Positions 25,710 through 36,799 of a stretch of 64,000 bases of DNA are shown here, in pieces. How positions within the stretch are numbered: position 1 is the stretch's first letter; each line of letters starts with the position of its first letter. The position numbers and the translations under genes are program-made. A model generated the notes under the pieces. That model was not told the DNA's origin. It did no database searches and was given only the letters and a program-made list of their open reading frames with translations. The DNA comes from Bombella favorum (lineage in GTDB: Bacteria; Pseudomonadota; Alphaproteobacteria; Acetobacterales; Acetobacteraceae): the NCBI RefSeq assembly GCF_014048475.1, contig NZ_NWUS01000002.1:62001-126000 (forward strand). Reading direction: 5' to 3'.

Positions 25710-27082
25710 CGTACGTTCCTTCTTTCCTTACCGGCCCGGCCACGTGCACCTTTACGACCACGCTGCTTGCGGATTAGCCCCTGATACTGATGCGCCACCA
25801 GATGGGACTGTACCTGCGTCACCGTATCAATCGTTACTGACACGATAATGATCAGGCTGGTTCCGCCAAAATAGAACGGCACGTTATATTTATTGATCAG
25901 GAACTGCGGCAGCAGACAGACCAAAACCATGTAAGCGGCACCAATGGTCGTCAGCCTTGAAAGAATCCGGTCAAAATAACGCGCCGTATTGGCACCCGGG
26001 CGAATACCCGGCACAAAACCACCCTGCTTCCTCAGATTCTCAGCCGTTTCTTCAGGGTTGAAGGTCACAGCTGCATAAAAATAGGAGAAAAAGACAATCA
26101 TAAGGGCATAAAACGCCATATAAAGCGGCTGCCCTTGAGAGAGCCACTGCCCAATATGCCCCAAGAATCCACCATTATTATGCATGAATCCAGAAAGCGT
26201 CGCTGGCACCAGCAACACTGATGACGCAAAGATTGGCGGAATGACGCCCGCAGTATTAACCTTCAACGGCATATGTGTGGAATCACCGCCGTAGATGCGG
26301 TTACCAACCTGCCGCTTGGGATACTGGATTACGACACGCCGTTGTGCCTGCTCCATAAACACAATGAAGGCAATAACCAGAAGCGCCAGCAGCAGAAAGA
26401 CCACTACAAAAATCGGGGACAACGCACCAGTACGCCCCAACTCCAGCAGGCTGCCCAAAGCATGAGGCAGATTAGCTACAATACCCGAGAAAATGATCAG
26501 GGAAATCCCGTTACCAATCCCACGAGAAGTAATCTGCTCGCCTAGCCACATCAGAAACAATGTGCCTGTCACCAGCATCACAACGTAAGAGACGAGGAAA
26601 CTCGGCCCCGGTGAGATGACCGCACTCAACCCTGCATTGGTATGCAGGCTGCTCAGCCCCATAGCAAAACCATAGGCCTGCACAATAGCAATCAGAACCG
26701 TCAGATAACGGGTATACTGGTTCAGCTTTTTCCGCCCACTCTCCCCTTCTTTCTTCAACGCTTCCATAGAAGGTAGCGCCGTAGAAAGAAGCTGGATGAT
26801 AATGGAGGCACTGATATAGGGCATGATGTTAAGGGCAAAAATCGTCATGCGCCCCAAAGCACCGCCCGTGAACATGTCAAACATGCCCAGGATACCGCCC
26901 TGATGTTCCCCGACCAGCTGTCCCAGCACGGAGGCATCAATACCCGGAACCGGGATGAACGTTCCCAGTCGATAAACAATCAACGCACCTAGCGTAAACC
27001 AGATCCGTTTTTTCAGCTCCGTCGCCTTCGCAAAGGCACCCATATTCAGGTTACCGGCCAGCTGTTCTGCGGCAGAAGCCAT
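25706..27082 (-). CDS. secY: Preprotein translocase subunit SecY
   Basis: A 458-residue SecY, the channel of the Sec translocon. Ten hydrophobic helices are visible. The N-terminal ELKKRIWFTLGALIVYRLGTFIPVPGID is characteristic, and the plug and pore region falls around GGILGMFDMFTGGALGR. The C-terminal loop and tail are basic (YQGLIRKQRGRKGARGRAGKERR). It lies 94 bp after rplO in the spc operon and overlaps adk by 4 bp. Confidence 0.97.
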   Translation of the reverse strand: MASAAEQLAGNLNMGAFAKATELKKRIWFTLGALIVYRLGTFIPVPGIDASVLGQLVGEHQGGILGMFDMFTGGALGRMTIFALNIMPYISASIIIQLLSTALPSMEALKKEGESGRKKLNQYTRYLTVLIAIVQAYGFAMGLSSLHTNAGLSAVISPGPSFLVSYVVMLVTGTLFLMWLGEQITSRGIGNGISLIIFSGIVANLPHALGSLLELGRTGALSPIFVVVFLLLALLVIAFIVFMEQAQRRVVIQYPKRQVGNRIYGGDSTHMPLKVNTAGVIPPIFASSVLLVPATLSGFMHNNGGFLGHIGQWLSQGQPLYMAFYALMIVFFSYFYAAVTFNPEETAENLRKQGGFVPGIRPGANTARYFDRILSRLTTIGAAYMVLVCLLPQFLINKYNVPFYFGGTSLIIIVSVTIDTVTQVQSHLVAHQYQGLIRKQRGRKGARGRAGKERRNVR

Positions 27083-27176
27083 CTCCCCGTCCTTTCATGA
27101 AAACAGCGTCGCCGCACATAGTACGGGACGCTGTTCACTAGTTCACCATCGTCCCAGCAAGCCGGGCAGGACAGGC

Positions 27177-27665
27177 TCAAGCTTCAGCCTGAGCATCCTT
27201 TTTCACAGCAAGAACCTTCACAGAGCCACCGGCTTTTTCCACTGCAGCCACGGCAGCAGCAGAAGCACCAGAGACCTCAAAGTTCACACCCTGAGACAGT
27301 TCACCCTTTGCCAGAAGACGCACACCAGCAACCTTACGGCTACCAACCAGACCTGCCTGGTAAAGTGCTTCTTCCGTCACAGGAGCAGACGCAGAAAGCT
27401 TACCAGCTTCCAGAGCCTTGCTCACTGCACCGATATTGACCGCAGCATATTCCTTACGGAAAATGTTGACGAAGCCACGCTTCGGCATACGGCGATAAAT
27501 CGGCAGCTGACCACCCTCAAAGCCATTGATGGACACACCGGAGCGTGCCTTCTGACCCTTGTGACCCTTGCCGGAGGTCTTACCCTTTCCGGAACCGATA
27601 CCACGACCGAGACGCTTCTTGCGATAGCGAGCCCCAGCGTTATCACGCAATTCATTCAGGTTCAT
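27177..27665 (-). CDS. rplO: 50S ribosomal protein L15
   Basis: A 162-residue L15 with the Gly/Lys-rich N-terminus ([42 protein letters not shown]) and the conserved [17 protein letters not shown]. The C-terminal Ala-rich extension is longer than in E. coli. It starts one base after the rpmD stop. Confidence 0.98.
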   Translation of the reverse strand: MNLNELRDNAGARYRKKRLGRGIGSGKGKTSGKGHKGQKARSGVSINGFEGGQLPIYRRMPKRGFVNIFRKEYAAVNIGAVSKALEAGKLSASAPVTEEALYQAGLVGSRKVAGVRLLAKGELSQGVNFEVSGASAAAVAAVEKAGGSVKVLAVKKDAQAEA

Positions 27666-27666
27666 A

Positions 27667-27858
27667 TCAACCCTCCACCTTCACCAGGTGGGACACCTTG
27701 CGGATCATGCCACGGACAGAAGAGGTATCTTCCAGCTCACGGCTGGAGCCGATGCCACGAAGACCCAGCCCCTTCACCGTTTCCGCCTGACCCGGTTTGG
27801 AACCGATCACAGAAGCGATCTGCGTCACCCGGATTGTCTTGCCTTTTGTCTCAGACAT
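27667..27858 (-). CDS. rpmD: 50S ribosomal protein L30
   Basis: A 63-residue L30 with [27 protein letters not shown] near residues 6-32. The frame extends upstream to 27957, but the ATG at 27858 gives the family length. It overlaps the rpsE stop by 8 bp (27851-27858), so translation is coupled. Confidence 0.95.
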   Translation of the reverse strand: MSETKGKTIRVTQIASVIGSKPGQAETVKGLGLRGIGSSRELEDTSSVRGMIRKVSHLVKVEG

Positions 27859-28420
27859 TGGCAGCCTCCGTCTCTGACTGCTCACGACGTCCGAACAGCT
27901 CGAATGTCTTCTTGCCACGGCGAGCCGCAACCTGACGCGGGCTGCTTGCACGCTCAAGGGCGTTAAAAGCAGCTTTGATCATGTTATGCGGGTTCCGGGT
28001 TCCAAGGCTCTTAGCGACAACGTCACTGATGCCCAGGCTCTCGAAGACAGCGCGGATCGGACCACCAGCGATGATCCCCGTACCAGCCTCAGCTGCACGC
28101 ACAACAACCTCACCAGCACCGAAGTGGCCCACTGCATCATGATGCAGGGTGCGACCCTCCTTCATCGGTACACGGATCATATTGCGGCGAGCACGCTCGG
28201 TTGCCTTACGAATGGCTTCCGGCACCTCACGGGCCTTACCAGCACCGTAACCAACGCGGCCCTTCTGATCGCCCACGACGACCAGAGCAGCGAAGGCAAA
28301 ACGCCGACCACCCTTAACAACCTTGGCGACACGGTTGATGGTTACCAGCTTATCAACCAGCTCATCACCCTGCTCGCGCTCACGACCACCACGGCCGCCT
28401 TCTCTTGGCTCACGTGCCAT
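27851..28420 (-). CDS. rpsE: 30S ribosomal protein S5
   Basis: A 189-residue S5. The conserved double-stranded RNA-binding part reads [20 protein letters not shown], then [26 protein letters not shown]. The second domain has [19 protein letters not shown] and [14 protein letters not shown]. The N-terminal 20 residues are a charged Arg/Gly/Glu extension. It lies 12 bp after rplR. Confidence 0.98.
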   Translation of the reverse strand: MAREPREGGRGGREREQGDELVDKLVTINRVAKVVKGGRRFAFAALVVVGDQKGRVGYGAGKAREVPEAIRKATERARRNMIRVPMKEGRTLHHDAVGHFGAGEVVVRAAEAGTGIIAGGPIRAVFESLGISDVVAKSLGTRNPHNMIKAAFNALERASSPRQVAARRGKKTFELFGRREQSETEAANV

Positions 28421-28432
28421 GTGTGATCCTCC

Positions 28433-28795
28433 TTAGAAAGACAGCCCGCCCTCACGGGCAGCCTCTGCCAGGGCTTTCACCCGGCCATGATAGAGATAGG
28501 AGCCACGGTCGAACACGACTTCCTTGACCCCAGCCTTGACAGCGCGCTCAGCCACCAGCTTACCAATAACGGTAGCTGCTGCGATGTCCGCACCCGTTTT
28601 GCCGGCTTCACGAACAGTCTTCTCAAGCGTAGAGGCGCTGGCCAGCGTAATGCCACGGGCATCGTCGATGACCTGGACATGGATATTCTTGCTGGAACGG
28701 AAGACCGACAACCGCGGCCGGCCGCCGCTCTTGCGACGAAGCTGGAAACGCAGCCGCTTGCGGCGGCGTTCCTGCAATCCTTGCAGCGATGCCAT
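28433..28795 (-). CDS. rplR: 50S ribosomal protein L18
   Basis: A 120-residue L18, a 5S rRNA binder of the central protuberance. [20 protein letters not shown] and the C-terminal [26 protein letters not shown] are diagnostic. Its start shares one base with the rplF stop (TAATG). Confidence 0.98.
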   Translation of the reverse strand: MASLQGLQERRRKRLRFQLRRKSGGRPRLSVFRSSKNIHVQVIDDARGITLASASTLEKTVREAGKTGADIAAATVIGKLVAERAVKAGVKEVVFDRGSYLYHGRVKALAEAAREGGLSF

Positions 28796-29331
28796 TACTT
28801 CTTCTTACCTTCTTTCTGACGCAGAACTTCGGTCTCATAACGGACACCCTTGCCCTTATAAGGCTCGGGCTTACGGAAGCTGCGGATATCCAGAGCCACC
28901 TGACCAACGCGCTGCTTGTCGTTACCGTCAACCAGAATGGCTGTCGGACGGGGGGTCGTGATTTTCACATCAGACGGGATCGGGTAGACCACATCATGAG
29001 AGAAACCAAGGTTCATGACCAGATTGGAACCCTGAACAGCAGCACGGAAACCCGTACCCTGAATCTCAAGCCCTTTCTGGAAACCTTCAGAAACACCCTT
29101 GATCATGTTGGCGAACACCGCACGGGATGTCCCCCACATCGTCCAGCTCTTATTGGTACGACCACCCAGTGGAGACACGGTAACTTTGCCATCGGCAATC
29201 TTCACATCAACATGAGAAGACACCGGCACACTCAGTTCACCGCGCTTACCCTTAACGCAGAACATACCGTCTTTAACAGCTGCTTCCACGCCTGCGGGGA
29301 GGTCAATAGGATACTTACCTACGCGAGACAT
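28795..29331 (-). CDS. rplF: 50S ribosomal protein L6
   Basis: A 178-residue L6 with [19 protein letters not shown] at the N-terminus, [21 protein letters not shown] in the middle and [25 protein letters not shown] at the C-terminus. It lies 9 bp after rpsH in the spc operon and abuts rplR. Confidence 0.98.
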   Translation of the reverse strand: MSRVGKYPIDLPAGVEAAVKDGMFCVKGKRGELSVPVSSHVDVKIADGKVTVSPLGGRTNKSWTMWGTSRAVFANMIKGVSEGFQKGLEIQGTGFRAAVQGSNLVMNLGFSHDVVYPIPSDVKITTPRPTAILVDGNDKQRVGQVALDIRSFRKPEPYKGKGVRYETEVLRQKEGKKK

Positions 29332-29340
29332 ATTCCCTCC

Positions 29341-29739
29341 TTAGAAGACGCGGCAGAGGATCTCGCCACCAACATTGGCAGCCCGAGCCTCAACGTCTGA
29401 AAGAACACCACGCGGCGTGGAAAGGATGGAAACACCCAGACCAGCATAAACACGGGGCAGCTCTTTAATTTTGGAGTACACACGGCGACCTGGACGGGAT
29501 ACACGATGAATCTCGCGGATCACAGGCTGGCCATCAGCGTACTTCAGCTCGATGCGGAACTGGGAAATGCCCTTACGGACTTCCTCGGTCGTATAACCGC
29601 GGATATATCCTTCGCGCTTCAGTGCTTCCAGAACACTTGCACGCAATTTGGACGCCGGAGCAACGCAGGCAGCATGGCGGGCACGCTGAGCGTTACGGAC
29701 CCGGGTGAGCATATCACCCAAAGGATCAGACATAGACAT
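29341..29739 (-). CDS. rpsH: 30S ribosomal protein S8
   Basis: A 132-residue S8. MSDPLGDMLTRVRNAQRARH opens the protein and the C-terminus has GLGVSILSTPRGVLSDVEARAANVGGEILCRVF, the 16S rRNA-binding end. S8 is the known spc-operon translational repressor in enteric bacteria; that role is not shown here. Confidence 0.98.
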   Translation of the reverse strand: MSMSDPLGDMLTRVRNAQRARHAACVAPASKLRASVLEALKREGYIRGYTTEEVRKGISQFRIELKYADGQPVIREIHRVSRPGRRVYSKIKELPRVYAGLGVSILSTPRGVLSDVEARAANVGGEILCRVF

Positions 29740-29752
29740 TCAGACTACCCTT

Positions 29753-30058
29753 TTACCAGCTGGACTTGACCATGCCGGGGATCTGCCCCGTAGAAGCAAG
29801 GTCACGCAAAGCAATACGGCACAGTTCAAACTTACGGTAGTTCCCACGGGGACGACCAGTCAGTTTGCAACGCAGACGCACGCGAGTCTGGGACCCATTG
29901 CGCGGCAGCTTGGCCAGTTTCAGTGTCGCTTCGAAGCGCTCCTCCATGGAGAGAGAGCGGTTCTTGATAGTATTTTTGAGAGCGGTCCGCTTTTCATGGT
30001 CACGCTGCGCCATAGCAGCACGACGATTATTACGGTTCACCGCAGAGACTTTCGCCAT
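29753..30058 (-). CDS. rpsN: 30S ribosomal protein S14 (zinc-independent form)
   Basis: A 101-residue S14 of the long type. It lacks the two CxxC pairs of zinc-dependent S14 and carries [20 protein letters not shown] then [15 protein letters not shown]. It lies in the spc operon after a 131-bp spacer from rplE that holds a C5/G5 hairpin. Confidence 0.98.
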   Translation of the reverse strand: MAKVSAVNRNNRRAAMAQRDHEKRTALKNTIKNRSLSMEERFEATLKLAKLPRNGSQTRVRLRCKLTGRPRGNYRKFELCRIALRDLASTGQIPGMVKSSW

Positions 30059-30131
30059 CTCGAATCTTCTCCCGGAACCTGTCAGGCCTATCCCGACGGT
30101 TTTCCAATCACCGGACTTGTAACGGAAACTC

Positions 30132-30150
30132 CCCCCTCATGTGAAGGGGG
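30132..30150 (-). other. Hairpin in the rplE-rpsN spacer
   Basis: CCCCCT (30132-30137) pairs with AGGGGG (30145-30150) around a 7-nt loop. It has no U-tract and lies inside the operon, so it is probably a structured mRNA element rather than a terminator. Confidence 0.45.
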
Positions 30151-30189
30151 AAAGTCCACTTTTCCGTGATTGATACGAAAAATTGTCGC

Positions 30190-30756
30190 TCAGGACACGA
30201 ACGGCAGATCAAATGCCTTCAGAAGAGCCTTAGCTTCTTCATCAGTCTTTGCCGTTGTCACAAAGATGATGTCCATACCACGGATGGCATCAACTCTGTC
30301 ATAATCAATTTCCGGGAACACAATCTGCTCTTTCAGGCCCATGGCAAAATTGCCACGACCATCAAAGCCCTTGTTCGCCGGAAGACCACGGAAGTCACGG
30401 ATACGCGGCATAGCGATCGTCACCAGACGATCCAAAAACTCGTACATACGAGCCTTACGCAGCGTTACCTTACAACCGATCGGCAGTCCTTCACGAATAC
30501 GGAAACCCGCAACAGCCTTACGTGCCACAGTCTTGACAGGCTTCTGACCAGAAATCAGAGCCATCTCTTCAACAGCAGCATCCAGCTTTTTCTGATCAGC
30601 AGCAGCTTCACCGACACCCATATTCAAGACAATCTTCTCGAGCTTGGGAATCTGCATGTCGCTCTTATACCCGAACTGCTCACGCAGCTTAGCGCGGAGC
30701 TTGTCCTGATATTCCTGCTGCAGACGGGGCAGAACGGCATTCTTATTATCGCTCAT
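30190..30756 (-). CDS. rplE: 50S ribosomal protein L5
   Basis: A 188-residue L5, a 5S rRNA-binding protein. Motifs are [39 protein letters not shown] and the C-terminal [19 protein letters not shown]. It lies 10 bp after rplX. Confidence 0.98.
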   Translation of the reverse strand: MSDNKNAVLPRLQQEYQDKLRAKLREQFGYKSDMQIPKLEKIVLNMGVGEAAADQKKLDAAVEEMALISGQKPVKTVARKAVAGFRIREGLPIGCKVTLRKARMYEFLDRLVTIAMPRIRDFRGLPANKGFDGRGNFAMGLKEQIVFPEIDYDRVDAIRGMDIIFVTTAKTDEEAKALLKAFDLPFVS

Positions 30757-30766
30757 CGTTCGCTCC

Positions 30767-31087
30767 TCAGCCTTCGATCACTTCGCCGGTCACCTTGGCG
30801 ACACGAACCTTGCGACCATCTTCCAGAACACGGAAACCAACACGAGTCGGTTTACCACTCTTCGGGTCGATCAGCTTCAGATTGGACAGATGAATCGGCA
30901 TCTCACGCTCGATGATGCCGCCACCCTCGCCCATGCGGTTTGGCTTTGTATGGCGCTTGGCAACAGCCACGCCACGTACAACAGCCTTTTCCACCTTCGG
31001 CAGGACAGAAAGAACTTCCCCACGCACACCGCGGGAACGTCCTGTCAGGACCAGAACCTGATCACCTTTTTTGATACGTGCAGCCAT
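30767..31087 (-). CDS. rplX: 50S ribosomal protein L24
   Basis: A 106-residue L24, an assembly initiator of the 50S subunit. The KOW motif is visible as [21 protein letters not shown], followed by [11 protein letters not shown] and [15 protein letters not shown]. Its start shares one base with the rplN stop (TAATG). Confidence 0.98.
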   Translation of the reverse strand: MAARIKKGDQVLVLTGRSRGVRGEVLSVLPKVEKAVVRGVAVAKRHTKPNRMGEGGGIIEREMPIHLSNLKLIDPKSGKPTRVGFRVLEDGRKVRVAKVTGEVIEG

Positions 31088-31455
31088 TACAGCACCTCCG
31101 GAGCCAGGGAGATGATCTTCATGAACTTGCGGGCACGCAGCTCACGAACAACCGGGCCAAAGATACGCGTACCAATCGGCTCCTGCTGCTTATTCAGCAG
31201 GACAGCAGCGTTCCGATCAAAGCGGATGGCAGAGCCATCAGCACGGCGCACCGGATAAGATGTACGAACAATGACGGCCTGATGGACATCACCCTTCTTC
31301 ACCTTACCACGGGGAATTGCTTCCTTGACGGATACGACAATGATGTCGCCGACCGAGGCAGTCTTCCTCTTGGAGCCACCCAGCACCTTAATGCACTGCA
31401 CCCGACGTGCGCCGGAGTTGTCAGCTACGTCAAGGTTGGTCTCGGGATGAATCAT
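31087..31455 (-). CDS. rplN: 50S ribosomal protein L14
   Basis: A 122-residue L14 with [20 protein letters not shown] at the start and [20 protein letters not shown] at the end. Length and sequence match the family fully. It lies 12 bp after rpsQ. Confidence 0.99.
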   Translation of the reverse strand: MIHPETNLDVADNSGARRVQCIKVLGGSKRKTASVGDIIVVSVKEAIPRGKVKKGDVHQAVIVRTSYPVRRADGSAIRFDRNAAVLLNKQQEPIGTRIFGPVVRELRARKFMKIISLAPEVL

Positions 31456-31467
31456 CTGTCTACCCCC

Positions 31468-31743
31468 TTATGCGCCGACAGAAGACGAGGCTGCCTCAGC
31501 AACATCGACTCCATTGCGGGAAATGACCGTCCACGTCTTACGCTTGGAAAGGGGTGCGCACTCAACGATGCGAACCACATCACCAATCTTGCATGCATTG
31601 GCATCATCATGCGCTGCATACTTTTTGGAACGGCGGATAAACTTCTTGTAGAGCGGGTGCATCACACGACGATCAACAAGAACGGTAACCGTCTTGTCCA
31701 TCTTATCGCTTGTCACTCGCCCTGTCAGGACGCGCCTTGGCAT
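31468..31743 (-). CDS. rpsQ: 30S ribosomal protein S17
   Basis: A 91-residue S17 with [20 protein letters not shown] and [19 protein letters not shown]. The open frame continues upstream to 31791, but the ATG at 31743 matches the family start. It lies 13 bp after rpmC. Confidence 0.97.
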   Translation of the reverse strand: MPRRVLTGRVTSDKMDKTVTVLVDRRVMHPLYKKFIRRSKKYAAHDDANACKIGDVVRIVECAPLSKRKTWTVISRNGVDVAEAASSSVGA

Positions 31744-31756
31744 CGTCCGTCTCCTC

Positions 31757-31993
31757 TCAGGACTTAGCGGCGGACGTTTTTGCGCCCGCACGGTTCTTCG
31801 ACTGGGTCAGCAGTGTCTTGATACGAGCGACAGCACGACGCACGATCTTAACACGGCTGGTGTTCTCGGACTGGCCTGTAGCCGCAGAGAAACGCTGGTT
31901 AATCTGCTCACGCTTCAGATCAATCAGGAGAGCCTTGAGCTCATCCTCACTCTTTGCGCGCAGCTCAGCAACCTTATAGGTCGTCTCAGCCAT
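31757..31993 (-). CDS. rpmC: 50S ribosomal protein L29
   Basis: A 78-residue L29 from the peptide exit. [20 protein letters not shown] and [13 protein letters not shown] are diagnostic. The frame can open at a TTG two codons earlier; ATG 31993 is chosen because GGGGAGG lies about 7 nt before it. It starts 2 bp after the rplP stop. Confidence 0.96.
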   Translation of the reverse strand: MAETTYKVAELRAKSEDELKALLIDLKREQINQRFSAATGQSENTSRVKIVRRAVARIKTLLTQSKNRAGAKTSAAKS

Positions 31994-31995
31994 TC

Positions 31996-32412
31996 TCAAG
32001 CCTCCCCGATACGCTGAATGAACTTGGTCTTAATCGGCAGCTTTGCAGCAGCCAAGCTAAGGGCCAAGCGAGCAACCTCCGGTGGCACCCCTTCGATTTC
32101 GAAGAGGATGCGGCCCGGCTTCACGCGGGCTGCCCAATACTCGGGGTTACCTTTACCGGAACCCATACGCACTTCTGCAGGCTTTGTCGAGACCGGAGTG
32201 TCCGGAAAAATCCGAATCCAGACGCGACCAGCACGCTTCATCGCACGTGTAATGGCACGACGGGAGGCCTCAATCTGGCGAGCCGTAATACGCTCCGGCT
32301 CCAGAGCCTTCAGACCATACGCACCAAAATTCAGCTGCGTACCGCCCTTGGCCATCCCATGAATACGGCCCTTGTGGGCCTTACGAAACTTTGTCCGCTT
32401 TGGAGAAAGCAT
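31996..32412 (-). CDS. rplP: 50S ribosomal protein L16
   Basis: A 138-residue L16 near the A-site and the central protuberance. It reads [20 protein letters not shown], then [20 protein letters not shown] and [17 protein letters not shown]. It lies 59 bp after rpsC. Confidence 0.99.
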   Translation of the reverse strand: MLSPKRTKFRKAHKGRIHGMAKGGTQLNFGAYGLKALEPERITARQIEASRRAITRAMKRAGRVWIRIFPDTPVSTKPAEVRMGSGKGNPEYWAARVKPGRILFEIEGVPPEVARLALSLAAAKLPIKTKFIQRIGEA

Positions 32413-32471
32413 GATTTTCTATCCTCACATCAAGCACCTCGGATAAAGAACGGGGGATAAACCCCCGCCTT

Positions 32472-33149
32472 TTAACGCTGAGGAGCCTGCTCCGCAGCAC
32501 GACGGTCCTGAGCCATCGGATCGTGAGCCAGGATCTCACCTTTGAAGATCCAGACCTTCACGCCACAGGAACCGTAAGTGGTGTGCGCTGTAGAAGTCCC
32601 ATAATCAATGTCGGCACGCAGTGTATGCAGCGGTACACGACCTTCGCGATACTGCTCGTCACGAGCAATCTCAGCGCCACCAAGACGACCGCTGCAGGTC
32701 ACGCGGATACCCTGGGCACCCAGACGCATAGCAGACTGAATGGAGCGCTTCATAGCCCGACGGAAAGCAACACGACGCTCCAGCTGCTGGGCGATGTTGT
32801 CAGCCACCAGAGTCGCATCGATTTCCGGCTTACGGATCTCGACGATATTCAGAGCGACATCAGCTTTAGCCATGGCACTAAGGGTCTTGCGCAGAGCGTC
32901 AATGTCCTGCCCCTTCTTACCAATAATGACACCAGGACGTGCCGCATAGATCGTCACGCGAGGCTTCTTGGCGGGGCGCTCGATAACCACACGGGAAACA
33001 CCAGCACCAGAAAGCTTCTTACGCAGGAACGCACGCAGCTTAAGGTCTTCATGGAGCAGACGGGCATAATCCCCGCCTGCATACCAGCGACTGTCCCACG
33101 TACGATTGACACCGAGCCGCAGCCCGATCGGATTAACCTTATGTCCCAT
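32472..33149 (-). CDS. rpsC: 30S ribosomal protein S3
   Basis: A 225-residue S3 lining the mRNA entry tunnel. [20 protein letters not shown] opens it. The KH domain reads [19 protein letters not shown], and the C-terminal domain has [20 protein letters not shown]. It lies 3 bp after rplV. Confidence 0.99.
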   Translation of the reverse strand: MGHKVNPIGLRLGVNRTWDSRWYAGGDYARLLHEDLKLRAFLRKKLSGAGVSRVVIERPAKKPRVTIYAARPGVIIGKKGQDIDALRKTLSAMAKADVALNIVEIRKPEIDATLVADNIAQQLERRVAFRRAMKRSIQSAMRLGAQGIRVTCSGRLGGAEIARDEQYREGRVPLHTLRADIDYGTSTAHTTYGSCGVKVWIFKGEILAHDPMAQDRRAAEQAPQR

Positions 33150-33152
33150 AGA

Positions 33153-33578
33153 TCAGGCTGCCTTCTGCTCTTTGGAGTTCTTGCCGGCCTTGGGGGCTTC
33201 TTCAGCCTCGGCACGCTCAGCAACAACAATCTTCAGGTGGCTGAAAAACTTCTCAACACGAGCAGAACGGCCACGGCCACGTGCATGGAAGCGTTTCATC
33301 ACGATGGACTTGCCGACCTCAGCAGTTTTCACCACCAGCTTGTCAACATCAAGCTGATGATTATTCTCTGCATTGGCCACGGCACTCTCAAGAGCCTTCT
33401 TGACCTGCTGGGCAATGCGGCGACGTGAGAACGTCAGTGCAGCAATGGCCTTATCAGCCGGCTGGTTGCGGATCGTAGCAGCAACCAGATTCAGCTTACG
33501 CGGGCTAACACGAATATTACGGGCAACAGCCTGCGCTTCGGTATCAGCCAGGGTACGGATATGCTTAGGCTTACTCAT
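33153..33578 (-). CDS. rplV: 50S ribosomal protein L22
   Basis: A 141-residue L22 whose loop lines the exit tunnel. [20 protein letters not shown] and the [20 protein letters not shown] block are conserved. A C-terminal Glu/Ala/Lys tail of about 20 residues extends past the core. It lies 2 bp after rpsS. Confidence 0.98.
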   Translation of the reverse strand: MSKPKHIRTLADTEAQAVARNIRVSPRKLNLVAATIRNQPADKAIAALTFSRRRIAQQVKKALESAVANAENNHQLDVDKLVVKTAEVGKSIVMKRFHARGRGRSARVEKFFSHLKIVVAERAEAEEAPKAGKNSKEQKAA

Positions 33579-33580
33579 AC

Positions 33581-33859
33581 TCAGCCTCGCTTCGACTTCT
33601 TATCGGAACCATGACCGGTATAAGTACGGGTGGGTGAGAACTCACCGAACTTATGACCAACCATATGCTCCGTTACCTGCACAGGCAGGAACTTCTGACC
33701 ATTATAGACGCCGAACGTCAGCCCGACGAACTGCGGCAGGATGGTGGAACGACGAGACCAAATCTTGATCACCTCATTCCGGCCCGATGCACGAGCCTTC
33801 TCAGCCTTACCAAACAGATACCCGTCGACGAACGGGCCTTTCCAGACGGAACGTGCCAT
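33581..33859 (-). CDS. rpsS: 30S ribosomal protein S19
   Basis: A 92-residue S19 of the 30S head. [20 protein letters not shown], then [20 protein letters not shown] and [20 protein letters not shown] are canonical. It lies 16 bp after rplB. Confidence 0.99.
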   Translation of the reverse strand: MARSVWKGPFVDGYLFGKAEKARASGRNEVIKIWSRRSTILPQFVGLTFGVYNGQKFLPVQVTEHMVGHKFGEFSPTRTYTGHGSDKKSKRG

Positions 33860-33875
33860 CTTCTATGCCCCTCTC

Positions 33876-34706
33876 TTACTTGCCGGTTTTACGACGACGG
33901 ATAATCAGGCTGTCCGTCTTCTTGTTGGTACGGGTCTTGTAGCCCTTGGTTGGCACACCCCACGGGGTGACAGGGTGACGACCACCAGAGGTACGTCCCT
34001 CACCACCACCATGTGGATGGTCAACAGGGTTCATGACCACACCACGGTTATGCGGACGACGGCCCATCCAACGGCGGCGACCAGCTTTACCGAAATGCTG
34101 GTTCATGTTGTCTGGGTTAGAAACCGCACCAACAGTTGCCATGCATTCAGCGCGCACGATGCGCAGCTCACCGGACTGCAGCTTAATCTGTGCGTAGCCA
34201 GCATCCTTACCCACGAGCTGGGCATAATTACCAGCAGAACGAGCAAGCTTGCCACCAGCACCGGGCTTCAGCTCGATGTTATGAATGATCGTACCAACCG
34301 GCATAGAGGCCAGCGGCATCGCATTACCCGGACGGACGTCAGCATGATGGGAAGCAACTACGCGGTCACCAGCCTTCACACGCTGCGGAGCCAGAATATA
34401 GGCCAGCTCACCATCTTCATAACGCACCAGTGCAATGAAGGCTGTACGATTGGGGTCATATTCCAGACGTTCAACCGTACCGACAACATCGAACTTGCGG
34501 CGTTTAAAATCAACATAACGGTAAGACTGCTTGTGCCCGCCACCACGGAAGCGCACAGTTGTACGCCCGTAGTTATTACGACCACCAGTTTTGTTCTTAC
34601 CTTCCGTAAGCTGCTTGACGGGCTTGCCCTTCCAGAGCTCGCTCCGATCAATCAGCACGGTTCCACGAGTGCTTGGTGTCGTGGGATTAAAGTGCTTCAA
34701 TGCCAT
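33876..34706 (-). CDS. rplB: 50S ribosomal protein L2
   Basis: A 276-residue L2, needed for peptidyl transferase activity and subunit joining. [20 protein letters not shown] opens it. The active-site neighbourhood shows [21 protein letters not shown] with the conserved His, then [20 protein letters not shown]. It lies 18 bp after rplW. Confidence 0.99.
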   Translation of the reverse strand: MALKHFNPTTPSTRGTVLIDRSELWKGKPVKQLTEGKNKTGGRNNYGRTTVRFRGGGHKQSYRYVDFKRRKFDVVGTVERLEYDPNRTAFIALVRYEDGELAYILAPQRVKAGDRVVASHHADVRPGNAMPLASMPVGTIIHNIELKPGAGGKLARSAGNYAQLVGKDAGYAQIKLQSGELRIVRAECMATVGAVSNPDNMNQHFGKAGRRRWMGRRPHNRGVVMNPVDHPHGGGEGRTSGGRHPVTPWGVPTKGYKTRTNKKTDSLIIRRRKTGK

Positions 34707-34724
34707 GGTATCTTACCCCGCGCC

Positions 34725-35066
34725 TCAACCAAGCTTCGCTGTAAGGTCAATTGACTGACCCTCAGCAAGCTGGACATACGCCTTCTTGATGTCAGAACGG
34801 CGACCTGGACGACCTTTGACACGCTTTGTCTTACCCTTCTGGATCAGGGTGCTGACACCAGCAACCTTCACATTGAAGAGTTTCTCAACAGCGACCTTGA
34901 TCTGCGGCTTCGTTGCTTCCAGTGCCACCTTGAACACAACCTGGTTCTTTTCAGAAGCCATGGTTGCCTTTTCAGTGATCAGCGGCGCACGCAGCACATC
35001 AAACAGAGCTTCCTGAGACAGACCAGCAGCCGCCTTACGTGCATTCAGAACTGTTTTCGTTGTCAT
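34725..35066 (-). CDS. rplW: 50S ribosomal protein L23
   Basis: A 113-residue L23 at the tunnel exit, the docking site of trigger factor and SRP. Motifs are [33 protein letters not shown] and [20 protein letters not shown]. Its ATG overlaps the rplD stop by 4 bp, so it is coupled. Confidence 0.98.
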   Translation of the reverse strand: MTTKTVLNARKAAAGLSQEALFDVLRAPLITEKATMASEKNQVVFKVALEATKPQIKVAVEKLFNVKVAGVSTLIQKGKTKRVKGRPGRRSDIKKAYVQLAEGQSIDLTAKLG

Positions 35067-35677
35067 GCCAGACGCTCCTTGAGACCCTCAAGAGCAGCTT
35101 GGGTAATCACCAGCACGTCATGCTTGAGAATATCATAAACATTTGCCCCGATCGTGGGCAGGAGATCAATCTTGGGCAGATTGGCAATCGCACGAGCAAA
35201 GGGCTGATCTGCCACCTGATCCACGATCAGAGCAGAAGAGCAACCAAGTGCCTTCAAACGAGCTGCAGCCTCACGAGTCTTCTCGACGCCAGCCAGATCC
35301 TTCAGAATGATCAGCTTGCCATCGGCAGCCTTCTGAGAAACAGCAGAACGCAAGCCAAGACGACGCACCTTCTTAGGCAGATCGAAGCCATGATCACGCA
35401 CGACGGGACCATGAACAACACCACCAGTACGGAACTGCGGCGCTCTCAGAGAACCCTGACGGGCGGAGCCTGTTCCCTTCTGACGGTAGGGCTTCTTGGT
35501 TGTGCCCGAAACGACACCCCTACCCAGTGTTGCGTGTGTACCAGCGCGACGTTTGGCAAGCTGCCAGTTCACGACGCGGGCCATGATGTCCTTGCGGGGA
35601 ACAATCCCGAAAATCTCTTTCGGCAGTGCGACTTTGCCGTCACTCCCGTTTTCGAGGGTTTTGATATCGTATTCCAT
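35063..35677 (-). CDS. rplD: 50S ribosomal protein L4
   Basis: A 204-residue L4 with [20 protein letters not shown] and [22 protein letters not shown] at 35686 overlaps the rplC stop (GTGA) and would add three residues. ATG 35677 gives the usual [10 protein letters not shown] start and is preferred, though coupling through the GTG cannot be excluded. L4 represses the S10 operon in enteric bacteria; no matching leader was recognised here. Confidence 0.95.
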   Translation of the reverse strand: MEYDIKTLENGSDGKVALPKEIFGIVPRKDIMARVVNWQLAKRRAGTHATLGRGVVSGTTKKPYRQKGTGSARQGSLRAPQFRTGGVVHGPVVRDHGFDLPKKVRRLGLRSAVSQKAADGKLIILKDLAGVEKTREAAARLKALGCSSALIVDQVADQPFARAIANLPKIDLLPTIGANVYDILKHDVLVITQAALEGLKERLA

Positions 35678-35682
35678 ATCCC

Positions 35683-36366
35683 TCACCCGGCGGCCTCAAC
35701 GGTCGCTGCCGGATATGGCGCGTCCGCATTGCGGGCCTTCTTGATTGCATCGCGAACCAGAACAACACTGTTCTTGGCACCTGGGATAGCACCGCGCACC
35801 ATAATCAGGTTGCGCTCTTCATCCACAGCAGCAATTTCGAGGTTTTGTGTTGTCACACGCTTGTCACCAAGGTGACCAGCCATCTTCTTGCCCTTAAAGA
35901 CCTTACCAGGATCCTGGCGCTGACCTGTAGAGCCGTGAGAACGGTGACTGATGGACACACCGTGTGTGGCTTCAAGCCCGGCAAAGTTGTGGCGCTTCAT
36001 AACGCCAGCAAAACCTTTACCCTTACTCCGGCCTGTGACGTCCACCTTCTGACCAACCACAAAATGGGCAGCAGAAAGCTTCGTACCCGGCTCCAAAACG
36101 GCATCTTCTGCCACACGGAACTCGGCCAGTTTCTTCTTAGGCTCAACCTTCACACGGGCAAAATGCCCACGGTTCGCTTTCGTGACGTGCTTGGCCTTTG
36201 CAGCCCCCATACCGAGCTGGATAGCCGTATAGCCATCACGCTCCTGTGTACGGGCATCCACAACCTCGACATTATCAAGGTGCAGCACCGTCACCGGCAC
36301 ATGTGTGCCGTCTTCTTTAAAGAGCCGGGTCATCCCCAGCTTTTTTGCAATCAATCCGGTACGCAT
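35683..36366 (-). CDS. rplC: 50S ribosomal protein L3
   Basis: A 227-residue L3 that reaches the peptidyl transferase centre. [19 protein letters not shown] is the family start; the longer frame from 36396 is rejected. The conserved [20 protein letters not shown] and [20 protein letters not shown] are present, including the Gln that is methylated in other species. It lies 10 bp after rpsJ. Confidence 0.97.
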   Translation of the reverse strand: MRTGLIAKKLGMTRLFKEDGTHVPVTVLHLDNVEVVDARTQERDGYTAIQLGMGAAKAKHVTKANRGHFARVKVEPKKKLAEFRVAEDAVLEPGTKLSAAHFVVGQKVDVTGRSKGKGFAGVMKRHNFAGLEATHGVSISHRSHGSTGQRQDPGKVFKGKKMAGHLGDKRVTTQNLEIAAVDEERNLIMVRGAIPGAKNSVVLVRDAIKKARNADAPYPAATVEAAG

Positions 36367-36376
36367 CGTCTGGACC

Positions 36377-36685
36377 TTAGAGTTTAATCTCGACATCTAC
36401 GCCAGCGGCGAGATCGAGCTTCATGAGGGCGTCCACGGTCTGCGGGGTCGGCTCGACAATGTCGAGCAGCCGACGGTGAGTTCTCATCTCGAACTGTTCG
36501 CGGCTCTTCTTATCCACATGCGGTGAACGATTCACAGTAAACCGGGCAATATGCGTCGGCAGGGGGATAGGCCCCCGAACCCGCGCACCCGTACGCTTCG
36601 CCGTATTGACGATCTCTTTCGTGCTATTGTCCAGCACGCGATGATCATACGCTTTAAGGCGAATGCGGATGTTCTGGTCGTCCAT
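36377..36685 (-). CDS. rpsJ: 30S ribosomal protein S10
   Basis: A 102-residue S10 with [38 protein letters not shown] and [20 protein letters not shown]. It is the first gene of the S10 operon, 114 bp after tuf. S10 also works as NusE in antitermination. Confidence 0.99.
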   Translation of the reverse strand: MDDQNIRIRLKAYDHRVLDNSTKEIVNTAKRTGARVRGPIPLPTHIARFTVNRSPHVDKKSREQFEMRTHRRLLDIVEPTPQTVDALMKLDLAAGVDVEIKL

Positions 36686-36746
36686 GATTTCACTTCATCC
36701 TTAATAAACCGGATGCCGTCCTACTGCATTTCTTTCAGAAATGGAA

Positions 36747-36773
36747 CCCCGGCCGAAGAAAATTCGACCGGGG
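36747..36773 (-). other. Strong hairpin in the tuf-rpsJ spacer
   Basis: CCCCGG (36747-36752) pairs with CCGGGG (36768-36773), and after one mismatch CGAA pairs with TTCG. A smaller stem (CATTTC/GAAATG) lies next to it at about 36727-36743. There is no U-run, so processing or partial attenuation between tuf and the S10 operon is more likely than full termination. Confidence 0.55.
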
Positions 36774-36799
36774 CCCCACATTCTAAAGCCAGCAGGGAC

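Noticed and set aside
25105-30170. A 14-nt sequence shared by 25105-25118 and 30157-30170
   Set aside because: A 14-mer match is expected several times by chance in 64 kb, and the two sites have different contexts.
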